Origin: an uncultured Lachnospiraceae bacterium
GTDB taxonomy: Bacteria > Bacillota > Clostridia > Lachnospirales > Lachnospiraceae
Assembly (NCBI GenBank): GCA_910578795.1
Contig: CAJTSD010000024.1
Coordinates: 1-51,205, forward strand
DNA: 51,205 nucleotides
Direction of reading: 5' to 3'
Part shown: piece by piece, positions 33,141-41,497 of the stretch
Layout: each line of letters begins with the position of its first letter
Numbering within the stretch: position 1 is the first letter of the stretch
The notes under the pieces: model-generated
The model's database searches: none
What the model saw: only the letters and a program-made list of their open reading frames with translations
Told to the model about the DNA's origin: nothing
Position numbers and translations under genes: made by a program

Positions 33141-34175
33141 ATGAGCAAGGTAAAAATGATAAGTCCCGCAGTGCCGAATATGCCGTGGCAGGACAGGGCG
33201 GACGGGATTGTAAACGGAGCAGGCGACGCTCCAGTATGGAGATATAACGAGAATCCTATTATCGGAAGAAACCCCGTAAAAGGTGTTGCACGCATTTTTA
33301 ACAGCGCGGTTATCCCTTATGAGGGCGCATTTATCGGTGTATTCCGCGGCGAGCAGACAAATGGCATTCCGTACATCTATCTTGGACGCAGCGAGGACGC
33401 CATTCACTGGAATTTTGACGAACAGAAAATCCCCTTTGTGGATGAGGATGGAAATGATTTTATGCCGATTTATGCATACGACCCCCGTCTTGTAAAAATC
33501 GAAGATACTTACTATATCATTTGGTGTCAGGACTTTTACGGCGCGGCAATCGGAATGGCAAAGACAACAGATTTTAAGACCTTTACGCGTGTCGAAAATC
33601 CGTTCCTTCCGTTTAACAGAAATGCGGTGCTTTTTCCGAGAAAGATTAATGGCAATTTCGTTATGCTGAGCAGACCTTCCGACTCTGGGCACACACCGTT
33701 TGGCGATATATTTGTCAGCGAAAGTCCCGACATGGTTTACTGGGGAAAGCACAGACATCTGATGGGCAAGAGCAACGAGTGGTGGGAGTCCGTAAAAATC
33801 GGCGGCGGCGCAGCGCCGATTGAAACCAGCGAAGGGTGGCTGCTGTTCTATCATGGCGTGACAGGCACCTGCAACGGGTATGTGTATTCCATCGGCGGCG
33901 CAATCCTTGATATTGACAATCCGTCAATTGTAAAATACCGTTGCGAAAATTTCCTGCTGACGCCGGAGGAGTGGTATGAAGAGCGTGGATTTGTTCCGAA
34001 TGTATGTTTTCCATGTGCGACAATCCATGATTCGGAAACGGGCAGAATTGCAATATATTACGGAGCCGCGGACAGCTATGTGGGGCTTGCGTTTACGGAA
34101 ATTGACGCAATCACGGACTATATCAAGAGCCATAGCAGGGTAACGCAGTCTGACACGGAAATCGGAAGACGCTAA
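33141..34175 (+). CDS. GH130 subfamily 2-type beta-1,4-manno-oligosaccharide phosphorylase
   Basis: 344 residues of the GH130 propeller family. Conserved stretches are DAPVWRYNENPIIGRNPV, RIFNSAVIPYEGAFIGVFRG, the proton donor motif MPIYAYDPRL (Asp ~114), LFPRKINGNFVMLSRPSD, GGGAAPIETSEGWLLFYHGV and IYYGAADSYVGLAF. It differs clearly from the neighbouring GH130_1 type and fits the manno-oligosaccharide phosphorylases (GH130_2), which release mannose-1-phosphate from the non-reducing end of longer chains. ATG 33141 lies 13 nt after AAAGGAG; the frame extends upstream into the previous gene without a start signal. Cytoplasmic. Confidence 0.9.
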   Translation: MSKVKMISPAVPNMPWQDRADGIVNGAGDAPVWRYNENPIIGRNPVKGVARIFNSAVIPYEGAFIGVFRGEQTNGIPYIYLGRSEDAIHWNFDEQKIPFVDEDGNDFMPIYAYDPRLVKIEDTYYIIWCQDFYGAAIGMAKTTDFKTFTRVENPFLPFNRNAVLFPRKINGNFVMLSRPSDSGHTPFGDIFVSESPDMVYWGKHRHLMGKSNEWWESVKIGGGAAPIETSEGWLLFYHGVTGTCNGYVYSIGGAILDIDNPSIVKYRCENFLLTPEEWYEERGFVPNVCFPCATIHDSETGRIAIYYGAADSYVGLAFTEIDAITDYIKSHSRVTQSDTEIGRR

Positions 34176-34223
34176 TGTGAAATCAGAGATTTCACATGGC
34201 AAATTTGTGCAGGGGCACAAATT
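34175..34223 (+). repeat. Two hairpins after the GH130_2 gene
   Basis: ATGTGAAATC-AGA-GATTTCACAT (34175-34197) and AATTTGTGC-AGGG-GCACAAATT (34202-34223), both perfect, directly after the stop codon and before the esterase genes. They lack T tracts, so full termination is unlikely. Confidence 0.6.
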
Positions 34224-34275
34224 CGCAGGAATTTGGCAACTGCATGGGGGTTAGAATGAAGAGAGGAGCCGGAAT

Positions 34276-35367
34276 ATGAGAATACTGCCAAATCATGAAA
34301 ACCTTACCTATTGCGGAAGAATTGACTGGGACAATCCCGAAGCGCCGGTATTTATCTATCCGTGTTCCTCTGTGAAAATGCGGTTTACCGGAAATACGCT
34401 GAAGCTTTATATCCGCAATCACAATGTATACTGGAATAACTATCTAGGCTATTTCCTTGACGGAACACAGGGCGTTTTGCAGCTTGAAAAAGAGGGCGAG
34501 ACTGTGTTTGAAATCAAGGTGGATACGCCAAACGAGATCCATGAATTTCTATTGTTTAAGCGGCAGGACGCATGTCACGAGTTTGCATTTTTGGGCGTGG
34601 AAATCGGTAAATGTGAAAAAACTGTCAATCCTTTGCCGCAACTAGACCGCCGTATCGAAGTCTACGGCGACTCCGTATCCGCAGGCGAAGTGTCGGAGGC
34701 AGTTTCCTATGTGGGAAAACCGGACCCGCCGCACAACGGCGAATACTCCAACAGTTGGTATTCCTACGCATGGATTTTGGCAAGAACCTTAAACGCGCAG
34801 CTCCACGACATTGCGCAGGGCGGCATTGCACTGATGGACAAAACAGGGTGGTTCTGCGAACCAAAGGCGGTGGGAATGGAATATGTTTGGGACAAAACAC
34901 ATTACAATCCGATGTTGGGCGCTGCCACAAAGTGGGACTTTTCACAGTATCAGCCCCATGTGGTCATTGTGGCATTCGGGCAAAACGACAGCCACCCGTT
35001 TGATTACATGGCACAGGACGAAAACGGTGCACGGGCGGCGGAGTGGAAGGCACATTATAAAAAGTTCCTGAAAAATCTGCGAAAGACATATCCAAGCGCG
35101 GTGATTATCTGTTGTACTACACTGCTCAACCACGATAGTGCATGGGACAGGGCAATCGGTCAGGCAGTGCAGGAAATGGCGGATGAACGGATTACGCAGT
35201 ATCTTTTTTTGCGAAACGGAAGCGCAACTCCCGGACACCTGAGAATACCGGAGGCGCAGGAAATGGCAGATGAGCTTGCGGCATATATCGAAACGTTAGA
35301 AATTCCGAATTGGGATAAAACGGAATGTTGTTTCGAAGGAAAAGCAGAAAGGCGGGACAATATATGA
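34276..35367 (+). CDS. CE2-type acetyl esterase (SGNH)
   Basis: 363 residues with the two-domain CE2 layout: an N-terminal jelly roll (about 1-120, FIYPCSSVKMRFTGNTLKLY, NNYLGYFLDG) and a C-terminal SGNH hydrolase with nucleophile motif EVYGDSVSAGEV (about 130-141) and VIVAFGQNDSHPF. CE2 enzymes remove acetyl groups from mannan oligosaccharides; in Roseburia intestinalis a CE2 acting on the 3-, 4- and 6-O positions works with a CE17 specific for 2-O-acetyl mannose. There is no signal peptide, so deacetylation takes place inside the cell. It overlaps the following esterase by ATGA. Confidence 0.85.
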   Translation: MRILPNHENLTYCGRIDWDNPEAPVFIYPCSSVKMRFTGNTLKLYIRNHNVYWNNYLGYFLDGTQGVLQLEKEGETVFEIKVDTPNEIHEFLLFKRQDACHEFAFLGVEIGKCEKTVNPLPQLDRRIEVYGDSVSAGEVSEAVSYVGKPDPPHNGEYSNSWYSYAWILARTLNAQLHDIAQGGIALMDKTGWFCEPKAVGMEYVWDKTHYNPMLGAATKWDFSQYQPHVVIVAFGQNDSHPFDYMAQDENGARAAEWKAHYKKFLKNLRKTYPSAVIICCTTLLNHDSAWDRAIGQAVQEMADERITQYLFLRNGSATPGHLRIPEAQEMADELAAYIETLEIPNWDKTECCFEGKAERRDNI

Positions 35368-36452
35368 TGACAAGTCTTGCACGGTTAAAAAACTGTATGC
35401 GGCGCGCGCAGGACGGCGCGGAACTGACAATCGGATTTTTGGGCGGCTCCATTACACAGGGAAGTCTTGCAACCAAACCGGAAAATTGTTATGCTTATAT
35501 TATATTTTCATGGTGGAAACAGGCATTTCCCAACACCGTATTTCATTACGTAAACGCCGGAATTGGTGGAACGACGTCGCATTTTGGCGCGGCACGTATA
35601 CAAACTGATGTTCTGATGTATCAACCGGACGTTGTCATTGTCGACTTTAGTGTAAACGATGACGCAAACGTGTTTTTTCAGGAAACCTACGAGGGTGTTA
35701 TCCGAACGCTCCTTGCATGGAACTCCAACCCTGCGGTGCTTCTGCTCAATAACGTCTATTATGATACCGGAAAAACGGCACAGGATTTTCATAATGAAGT
35801 AGGCGATTGGTATCAAATCCCACACGTCAGTATCAAAGATACCCTGTACAAAAGCATGAATGCCGGAATGTATACGCGCGAAGAGCTGACGCCGGACGGA
35901 CTGCATCCAAACGACAAAGGACACGCGCTGGTTGCGGCGGAGCTGATTACGTTTTTGGAGAACGTAAAGGCACATATGTACGAAGGAATTGAAGAAACGT
36001 TGGCGTCAAATCCCCTTCCTGATCCCTTGACCGCCAATGCATATGAGCACGCGAACTGTCTGACCATTCGGGAAATCGCTCCGCAGCTTATCGGCTTTCG
36101 TGCTGACACACAGGAAAAAACAGGACATTTGGACTTTTTTAAAAACGGCTGGATTGGTCAGAAGGCAGGCGACAAAATCGTATTTAAGGTAACCTGCTCC
36201 TGTATTGCTGTCCAGTACCGAAGGACCATAAAAAGACCTTCACTGTGCGCAGCCGTTGTTTTAGACGGCGATAGCAAACATGCAGTAATCCTCGACGGCA
36301 GCTTTGACGAGGATTGGGGCGACTGCCTTGCCTTAGAGCCTGTACTTCACCACGGAGAATACAAAGAGCATAGGATAGAAATAACGATAACAGACACATT
36401 CAAAAATGTGCAGGCAACTCCATTTTACATACTGTCCCTTATCGTTGCATAA
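35364..36452 (+). CDS. CE17-type 2-O-acetyl mannan esterase (SGNH)
   Basis: 362 residues. The N-terminal SGNH hydrolase has GFLGGSITQGS (Ser ~29), NAGIGGTTSHFG, VDFSVNDDANVF and the catalytic Asp-His in LTPDGLHPNDKGHALVA (about residues 175-191). A ~130-residue C-terminal beta domain (GHLDFFKNGWIGQKAGDKI and on) looks like a carbohydrate-binding module. This pairing and its place beside a CE2 gene match the mannan-specific CE17 esterases described from Roseburia. The start ATG 35364 overlaps the stop of the previous gene (ATGA), so the two esterases are coupled. Confidence 0.85.
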   Translation: MMTSLARLKNCMRRAQDGAELTIGFLGGSITQGSLATKPENCYAYIIFSWWKQAFPNTVFHYVNAGIGGTTSHFGAARIQTDVLMYQPDVVIVDFSVNDDANVFFQETYEGVIRTLLAWNSNPAVLLLNNVYYDTGKTAQDFHNEVGDWYQIPHVSIKDTLYKSMNAGMYTREELTPDGLHPNDKGHALVAAELITFLENVKAHMYEGIEETLASNPLPDPLTANAYEHANCLTIREIAPQLIGFRADTQEKTGHLDFFKNGWIGQKAGDKIVFKVTCSCIAVQYRRTIKRPSLCAAVVLDGDSKHAVILDGSFDEDWGDCLALEPVLHHGEYKEHRIEITITDTFKNVQATPFYILSLIVA

Positions 36453-36472
36453 AAATCGGAGGTAGAAGAACA

Positions 36473-37840
36473 ATGGCATTTCAAAAAAATTTTGCATGGG
36501 GCGCGGCGACAAGCGCATATCAGATAGAAGGAGCGGTTCGGGAAGAAGGAAAGGGCGAACACATTTGGGACGTTTACACAAAAGAGCCAAATCGTATCTT
36601 TGAAGGGCATACCGGAGAAACGGCGTGTGATCATTATCATCGTTACCGCGAGGACGTAAAACTCATGAAAGAAATGGGCTTAAAGGCATATCGCTTTTCC
36701 GTGGACTGGTCGCGTGTGCTGCCCGAAGGCACAGGGCGCGTCAACGAACCGGGCGTTGCGTTCTACAATGCGCTGATTGACGAGCTGCTTGCAAACGGCA
36801 TTGAACCGTATCTGACACTTTACCACTGGGAACTGCCCTATGAATTATACAAACGCGGTGGCTGGCTGAATCCGCAGATTGTCGAGTGGTTTGGCGAATA
36901 CGCAAAGCTTGTGGCGCAGCGCTTCAGCGACAGGGTAACGCACTTTTTTACACTCAACGAGCCACAGTGCTTTGTCGGCTTAGGATTTTTGCGGGGCGAG
37001 CATGCGCCGGGACTAAAAGCGCCTCTGCGCGACACCTTCGAGATTGCGCACAACGCCTTAAAAGCGCACGGAAGGGCAGTGCAAATGCTGCGCCAATACG
37101 GCAGGCAGAAGCTGCAAATCGGCTACGCGCCCACCGCAGGCATTTGTTACCCCGAAACGGACAAGCCGGAAGATGTTGAAGCGGCAAGACAAGCGCTGTT
37201 TTCTCTTCCGCAGGATGCCGGAAACTGGACATGGAACGTGACATGGTTTTCCGATCCCGTCTTTTTCGGACACTATCCCGAGGAGGGCTTAAAACGCTAT
37301 GAGCCGTACCTTCCCCGCATTACCGACGACGATATGAAGTTGATTTCAGAGCCGATTGACATTTACGGACAAAACATCTACAACGGCAGGTGCTTTCGCA
37401 TGGGTGCGGACCAAAAGCCTGAGGAAGTGAAACGCTATGACGGTTTCCCCAAGACGGCAATCGACTGGCCCGTCACGCCCGAGGCGCTCTACTGGGGACC
37501 GAAATTTCTGTATGAGCGTTACAAAACGCCGCTTTACATCACGGAAAACGGTCTGTCCTGCCATGACGTGGTTTCACTTGACGGCAAAGTGCATGACCCA
37601 AACCGCATTGACTTTCTTGCAAGATATTTAGGCGCGCTGAGCCGTGCCGCCGACGAAATCGACCTGCGCGGTTATTTCCAGTGGTCACTAATGGACAATT
37701 TTGAGTGGGCAAAAGGATATTCAGAACGTTTTGGGCTGATTTACGTGGATTACAGAACGCAGGAGCGGATTATGAAGGATTCTGCGTACTGGTACCGCGA
37801 TGTCATTCAAAGCAACGGAGCGTTATTGTTAAAAAAATAG
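36473..37840 (+). CDS. GH1 beta-glucosidase
   Basis: 455-residue retaining beta-glucosidase with the GH1 signature FAWGAATSAYQIEG near the N-terminus, acid/base motif FTLNEPQCF (Glu ~163) and nucleophile motif YITENGLS (Glu ~358). The length is normal for the family and there is no phospho-sugar-binding signature, so it should act on non-phosphorylated sugars. In this context it probably trims non-reducing glucose from glucomannan oligosaccharides or splits cellobiose. It follows the CE17-type gene by 20 nt, in the same operon, and is cytoplasmic. Confidence 0.93.
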   Translation: MAFQKNFAWGAATSAYQIEGAVREEGKGEHIWDVYTKEPNRIFEGHTGETACDHYHRYREDVKLMKEMGLKAYRFSVDWSRVLPEGTGRVNEPGVAFYNALIDELLANGIEPYLTLYHWELPYELYKRGGWLNPQIVEWFGEYAKLVAQRFSDRVTHFFTLNEPQCFVGLGFLRGEHAPGLKAPLRDTFEIAHNALKAHGRAVQMLRQYGRQKLQIGYAPTAGICYPETDKPEDVEAARQALFSLPQDAGNWTWNVTWFSDPVFFGHYPEEGLKRYEPYLPRITDDDMKLISEPIDIYGQNIYNGRCFRMGADQKPEEVKRYDGFPKTAIDWPVTPEALYWGPKFLYERYKTPLYITENGLSCHDVVSLDGKVHDPNRIDFLARYLGALSRAADEIDLRGYFQWSLMDNFEWAKGYSERFGLIYVDYRTQERIMKDSAYWYRDVIQSNGALLLKK

Positions 37841-37903
37841 CAAAGCAAGCTTGTGCGTTACGCCCCAAGCCTGCAGATTTTGAAAGGAGCATGGTTCATA
37901 AAG

Positions 37904-39757
37904 ATGAGCATTTTAAAATTAAAACCAAGCTGCAAGGATTATCTTTGGGGCGGAAACAGGCTGAAAGAAGAGTATGGAAAAGCATATGACGGAGACGTGC
38001 TTGCGGAGACGTGGGAGCTGTCCTGCCATCCCGACGGTCCGTCTTACATCGTAAACGGGGCTTACGCAGGCAAAACACTGCAGCAATATATCGACGGCGA
38101 AGGAAAAGAAGTCTTAGGCACGCACTGCCGCCGTTTCCGTGACTTTCCGATTTTGTCGAAATTTATCGACGCAAAAGACAATCTGTCCATACAAGTCCAT
38201 CCCGACAACCGTTACGCGCTGGAAAACGAAGGGCAGTACGGCAAAACGGAAATGTGGTACGTCATGGACGCCGGAAAAGACGCATTTTTGTACTATGGCT
38301 TCAAGCAGGAAATCAGCAAGGAAGAATTTGAAAAGCGCATTGAGGAAGACACTTTGCTGGAGGTGCTCAACGCCGTTCCCGTGCAAAAGGGCGATGTGCT
38401 CTTTATCGAGTCGGGAACAATCCATGCGATTGGCAAAAACATTTTAATCGCCGAAATCCAGCAAAATTCCAACGTAACTTACCGCGTATATGACTATGGA
38501 CGCGTCGGAAAGGACGGAAAAAAGCGCGATTTGCACATTGAAAAAGCGTTAGCCGTGACAAACCGCGTCCCGATTGTAAAGGATAAAAGCAGCTATCCGC
38601 ACGTCGCTGACTGTGATTATTTTACGGTCGATAAGCTTAATTTGGATGGAAAAGTCATGAAAAAAATGGAAGGAAACGTTTCGGAAGAATCCTTTGCAAG
38701 TATTTTGTTTTTGGACGGAAAAGGCACGATTTCAGACGACAAAGAGCAGCTTACGTTCCAAAAAGGCGACAGCTTCTTTCTGACCGCAGGCAGCGGAAAT
38801 TACACCATTGAAGGCTCCTGCGACGCGCTGATTACGACAATCCGCGAAAAAGCCGCGCCCGTTCGTATTGGCATTGACATCGGCGGAACGGATACGAAAA
38901 TCGGTTTGGTGGACATTCATCAAAAAATCATCGTCAGCGAAACCATCAAAACCGACGCATCGCGCGCACCCGAAGCAGTCATAGCGCAAATCGCCGAAAC
39001 AACGCTTGCGCTCTTGAAAAAACAAGGCATTTCCTTTGACCAGTGTGTTGGCGTGGGCGTTGGCGTGCCGGGAACGATTGACCGCAAAAACGGCGTCGTG
39101 CGCTATTCCAATAATATCGAATGGGAAAACGTTGCGATTGTGAAACAATTATCAGAATACTTCCCGCTTCCAATCCGTATCGCCAATGACGCTGACTGCG
39201 CCGCTTTGGGCGAGGCAGTCGCAGGAGCAGGCAAGGATTATCAGGACGTGATTATGTTGACACTGGGCACAGGCGTCGGCGGCGGAATTATTCTTGACGG
39301 AAACATTTTCACCGGAAAGGCAGTCGGCGGCAGCGAGCTTGGACACATCGTCATCGTGGAAGACGGCGAGCCTTGCACCTGCGGCAGAAAAGGCTGCTTG
39401 GAGGCATACGCGTCCGCAACCGCACTTGTCAGGGACGCCAAACGCGCAACAGGAAAAGACCTGACACCACAGGAAATTTTCGACGCAGCACAAAACGGCG
39501 ACAACGCGTTAAAAGAAATTGTTGATTTATATATTCGCAGATTAGGTATTGGAATCGTAAACTTTGTCAACATCTTCCGCCCACAGCTTGTCCTCCTAGG
39601 CGGTGGACTCTCCGCACAGGGAAAGACGCTTACGGAACCGCTATACGAAATGATGAAGGAAGGGTGCTTCGGCAAGGAAAAAAGCGAACTGCCCGAACTC
39701 GCAATGGCCGCGCTCGGCAACAGAGCCGGAATGATTGGGGCGGCAAGTTTGATTTGA
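37904..39757 (+). CDS. Fused mannose-6-phosphate isomerase / ROK family sugar kinase
   Basis: A single 617-residue frame joining two full enzymes. Residues ~1-317 are a class I (Bacillus-type) mannose-6-phosphate isomerase with zinc ligands in QVHPDNRYA (His ~99), TEMWYV (Glu ~116) and GTIHAIGKN (His ~174). From residue ~320 a complete ROK kinase begins: RIGIDIGGTDTKIGL for ATP, GVGVGVPGTID, the GLGTGVGGG-like TLGTGVGGGIILDG and the zinc motif CTCGRKGCLEAY (~489-500). There is no linker to speak of. The inferred function is kinase then isomerase: mannose to mannose-6-phosphate to fructose-6-phosphate (or glucose phosphorylation). ATG 37904 lies 14 nt after AAAGGAG. Last gene of the mannan operon. 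Confidence 0.92.
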   Translation: MSILKLKPSCKDYLWGGNRLKEEYGKAYDGDVLAETWELSCHPDGPSYIVNGAYAGKTLQQYIDGEGKEVLGTHCRRFRDFPILSKFIDAKDNLSIQVHPDNRYALENEGQYGKTEMWYVMDAGKDAFLYYGFKQEISKEEFEKRIEEDTLLEVLNAVPVQKGDVLFIESGTIHAIGKNILIAEIQQNSNVTYRVYDYGRVGKDGKKRDLHIEKALAVTNRVPIVKDKSSYPHVADCDYFTVDKLNLDGKVMKKMEGNVSEESFASILFLDGKGTISDDKEQLTFQKGDSFFLTAGSGNYTIEGSCDALITTIREKAAPVRIGIDIGGTDTKIGLVDIHQKIIVSETIKTDASRAPEAVIAQIAETTLALLKKQGISFDQCVGVGVGVPGTIDRKNGVVRYSNNIEWENVAIVKQLSEYFPLPIRIANDADCAALGEAVAGAGKDYQDVIMLTLGTGVGGGIILDGNIFTGKAVGGSELGHIVIVEDGEPCTCGRKGCLEAYASATALVRDAKRATGKDLTPQEIFDAAQNGDNALKEIVDLYIRRLGIGIVNFVNIFRPQLVLLGGGLSAQGKTLTEPLYEMMKEGCFGKEKSELPELAMAALGNRAGMIGAASLI

Positions 39758-39788
39758 TGATTGATTTGACAATCCGTTTTTAGCAAAT

Positions 39789-39835
39789 TTTCTGCCCTGC
39801 CAATTGACTTGCTGCAGGGCAGAAACCAAACGAAA
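39789..39835. terminator. Hairpin between the mannan operon and the convergent ATPase gene
   Basis: A 12-bp perfect stem TTTCTGCCCTGC (39789-39800) with GCAGGGCAGAAA (39824-39835) around a 23-nt loop. It lies between convergent genes and may stop both transcripts, although T tracts are short. Confidence 0.55.
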
Positions 39836-39838
39836 GAA

Positions 39839-41299
39839 TTACAATTTTCCATTCCACCCCTGCGCCTCGGCCTTCCCCAACAGATAAAGAAAAGCAATCG
39901 CAGGAACACGAAAAATCGGCACAGCCGTATCATGCTGTACAACCCCGAAATCCTCTAACCGTTTCGTAACCAAAAACGCATTCGTCACCTTGGACGTTTT
40001 ATCCTGACATAATTCAACAATCGCGTCAGCAGCCCCTATATGGGAGTTATTGCGGTATTTCACCTCACAGAGAATTTTCTGACGGGGAAGCTCAATGACC
40101 ACATCAACCTTCTTCTGATTATCCTTCGCCTTTCTAAAATATCCAATCTGCGCCGTACTGCTCTGGTAAAAAGACACAATATGCTTGTATACTGCAGTTT
40201 CCACAATTGCGCCAAGCTCCTTCTCATCTGACAAAATATCGTCAACCATCAGCACAGCGTTACGGATTGCGGCATCGGCAATAAAGATTTTCGGTTTTCC
40301 CTTCAATGCGCCCTTGCTTCCGACATTCATTGGTTTTGACGAGTAAATGAGATTGGACATTTCCAATGCTTCAATATAGCCGGCAATCGTTGCGACAGAA
40401 ACATTTTCCAGATCCTTTGAGGCAGTTGACGCATTGAAAATTTCCGTTGCGTTCATGCATAAATATAAAAACAGTTTTTCCATTAACAAGGGATTGCGGA
40501 TATTGAATAACGTCAACACATCGCGCTTAATCACCTTATCCACCACATCTTCACGTAGCATTCTCTGCGCATAAATATCATCATCAGACAATACAAGTTC
40601 CGGGAAACCGCCGATTGTCAAATAGCGGTTAAAATGATTTTGCAAAGGCGCAAAACGGCTTATCAAATCACCAACCTCCACTGTATTCAGCTTTACAAGC
40701 TCCGAGAGTTTAAAGCCATCCGAAAGCGCAGGCTCCTCCAACGCAAGCAGACGGCAGTATTCATAAAACGACATTGTAGGAATTTTCAAAACACTCCATC
40801 TGCCCGTACCGCTGTCCGTCGCGCCTTTTTCCAAAACAGGGCTTGCCGAACCTGTCGCAATCAGACGAATATCCTTCCTGCTGTCATAAATGACCTTCAT
40901 CCAAAGCTCCCAATCACGGGTGTACTCTATTTCATCAAGAAAGAGATAACGCGTGCCCTCAATCGGATATAGAAGCTCATAAATGGACAATACTTTTTCC
41001 ACATCGACAAGCTTCAAAACAGGATTGTCAAAGGTTGCGTATAAAATATTTTTCGGACAAACGCCTTCCGCTATCAGATGGTCAATCATTTGATACAGAA
41101 TCGTTGTTTTCCCCACGCGCCTGACGCCCGAGAGCACGACAAAACGACGAATATTGTTATGCTTCAGCATTTTAAGCGCTTCATAAAAGGCAAGACGTTT
41201 CTGTGGCTTGACCTCGTCCTTAATGGCAGAAGCAGTTCTCCACCATGGATTATATTGCCGTAATACCTTAATAACTTGTTCATCACTTACAATAGACAT
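39839..41299 (-). CDS. P-loop ATPase with DUF4143-like C-terminal domain
   Basis: 486 residues. The N-terminal AAA-type ATPase has Walker A LSGVRRVGKTTILYQM (~57-72), Walker B RYLFLDEIEYTRDWE (~111-125) and the sensor segment LIATGSASPVLEKG. The C-terminal half resembles DUF4143, with a nuclease-like closing region (QKKVDVVIELPRQKILCEVK and YR). Such ATPases are widespread as single genes in gut anaerobes and archaea, and their role is not known; DNA-linked or defence functions have been suggested for relatives. ATG 41299 follows GGAGG; the in-frame start at 41320 lacks one. Divergent from the two-component genes. Confidence 0.88.
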   Translation of the reverse strand: MSIVSDEQVIKVLRQYNPWWRTASAIKDEVKPQKRLAFYEALKMLKHNNIRRFVVLSGVRRVGKTTILYQMIDHLIAEGVCPKNILYATFDNPVLKLVDVEKVLSIYELLYPIEGTRYLFLDEIEYTRDWELWMKVIYDSRKDIRLIATGSASPVLEKGATDSGTGRWSVLKIPTMSFYEYCRLLALEEPALSDGFKLSELVKLNTVEVGDLISRFAPLQNHFNRYLTIGGFPELVLSDDDIYAQRMLREDVVDKVIKRDVLTLFNIRNPLLMEKLFLYLCMNATEIFNASTASKDLENVSVATIAGYIEALEMSNLIYSSKPMNVGSKGALKGKPKIFIADAAIRNAVLMVDDILSDEKELGAIVETAVYKHIVSFYQSSTAQIGYFRKAKDNQKKVDVVIELPRQKILCEVKYRNNSHIGAADAIVELCQDKTSKVTNAFLVTKRLEDFGVVQHDTAVPIFRVPAIAFLYLLGKAEAQGWNGKL

Positions 41300-41338
41300 A
41301 GATTTCCTCCATAATAACATTATTCCTGTATAAAATAT

Positions 41339-41350
41339 AAAGTATACTTT
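41339..41350. promoter_or_regulatory. Palindrome AAAGTATACTTT
   Basis: A perfect 12-bp palindrome in the AT-rich divergent region, 40 bp upstream of the ATPase gene. Candidate operator; no known consensus. Confidence 0.35.
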
Positions 41351-41434
41351 GATATTAGAATAGACTATTTTATAAGTATATTATGATAATAGAAGAGAAA
41401 ATTTGCAAGTATATTGTTATGATCCTCATACTAC

Positions 41435-41463
41435 TTGTAATCTCCCCACTTTCCGTATATAGT
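41435..41463 (+). promoter_or_regulatory. Promoter of the two-component operon
   Basis: TTGTAA (41435-41440), a 17-bp spacer and TATAGT (41458-41463), 35 bp before the response regulator start. Confidence 0.65.
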
Positions 41464-41497
41464 AAAAACAGACATTCCACAGAAAGGTAACCAACAC

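Noticed and set aside
33021..33854. 277-codon open frame on the minus strand
   Set aside because: Antisense to the GH130_2 gene; no family features or start signal.
58..34226. Shared 13-mer GCACAAATTCGCA upstream of thiI and after the GH130_2 gene
   Set aside because: A 13-base match is expected by chance several times in 51 kb; the flanks do not match.
39241..39942. 233-codon open frame on the minus strand
   Set aside because: Antisense to the ROK half of the fusion gene; sequence looks like a shadow translation.
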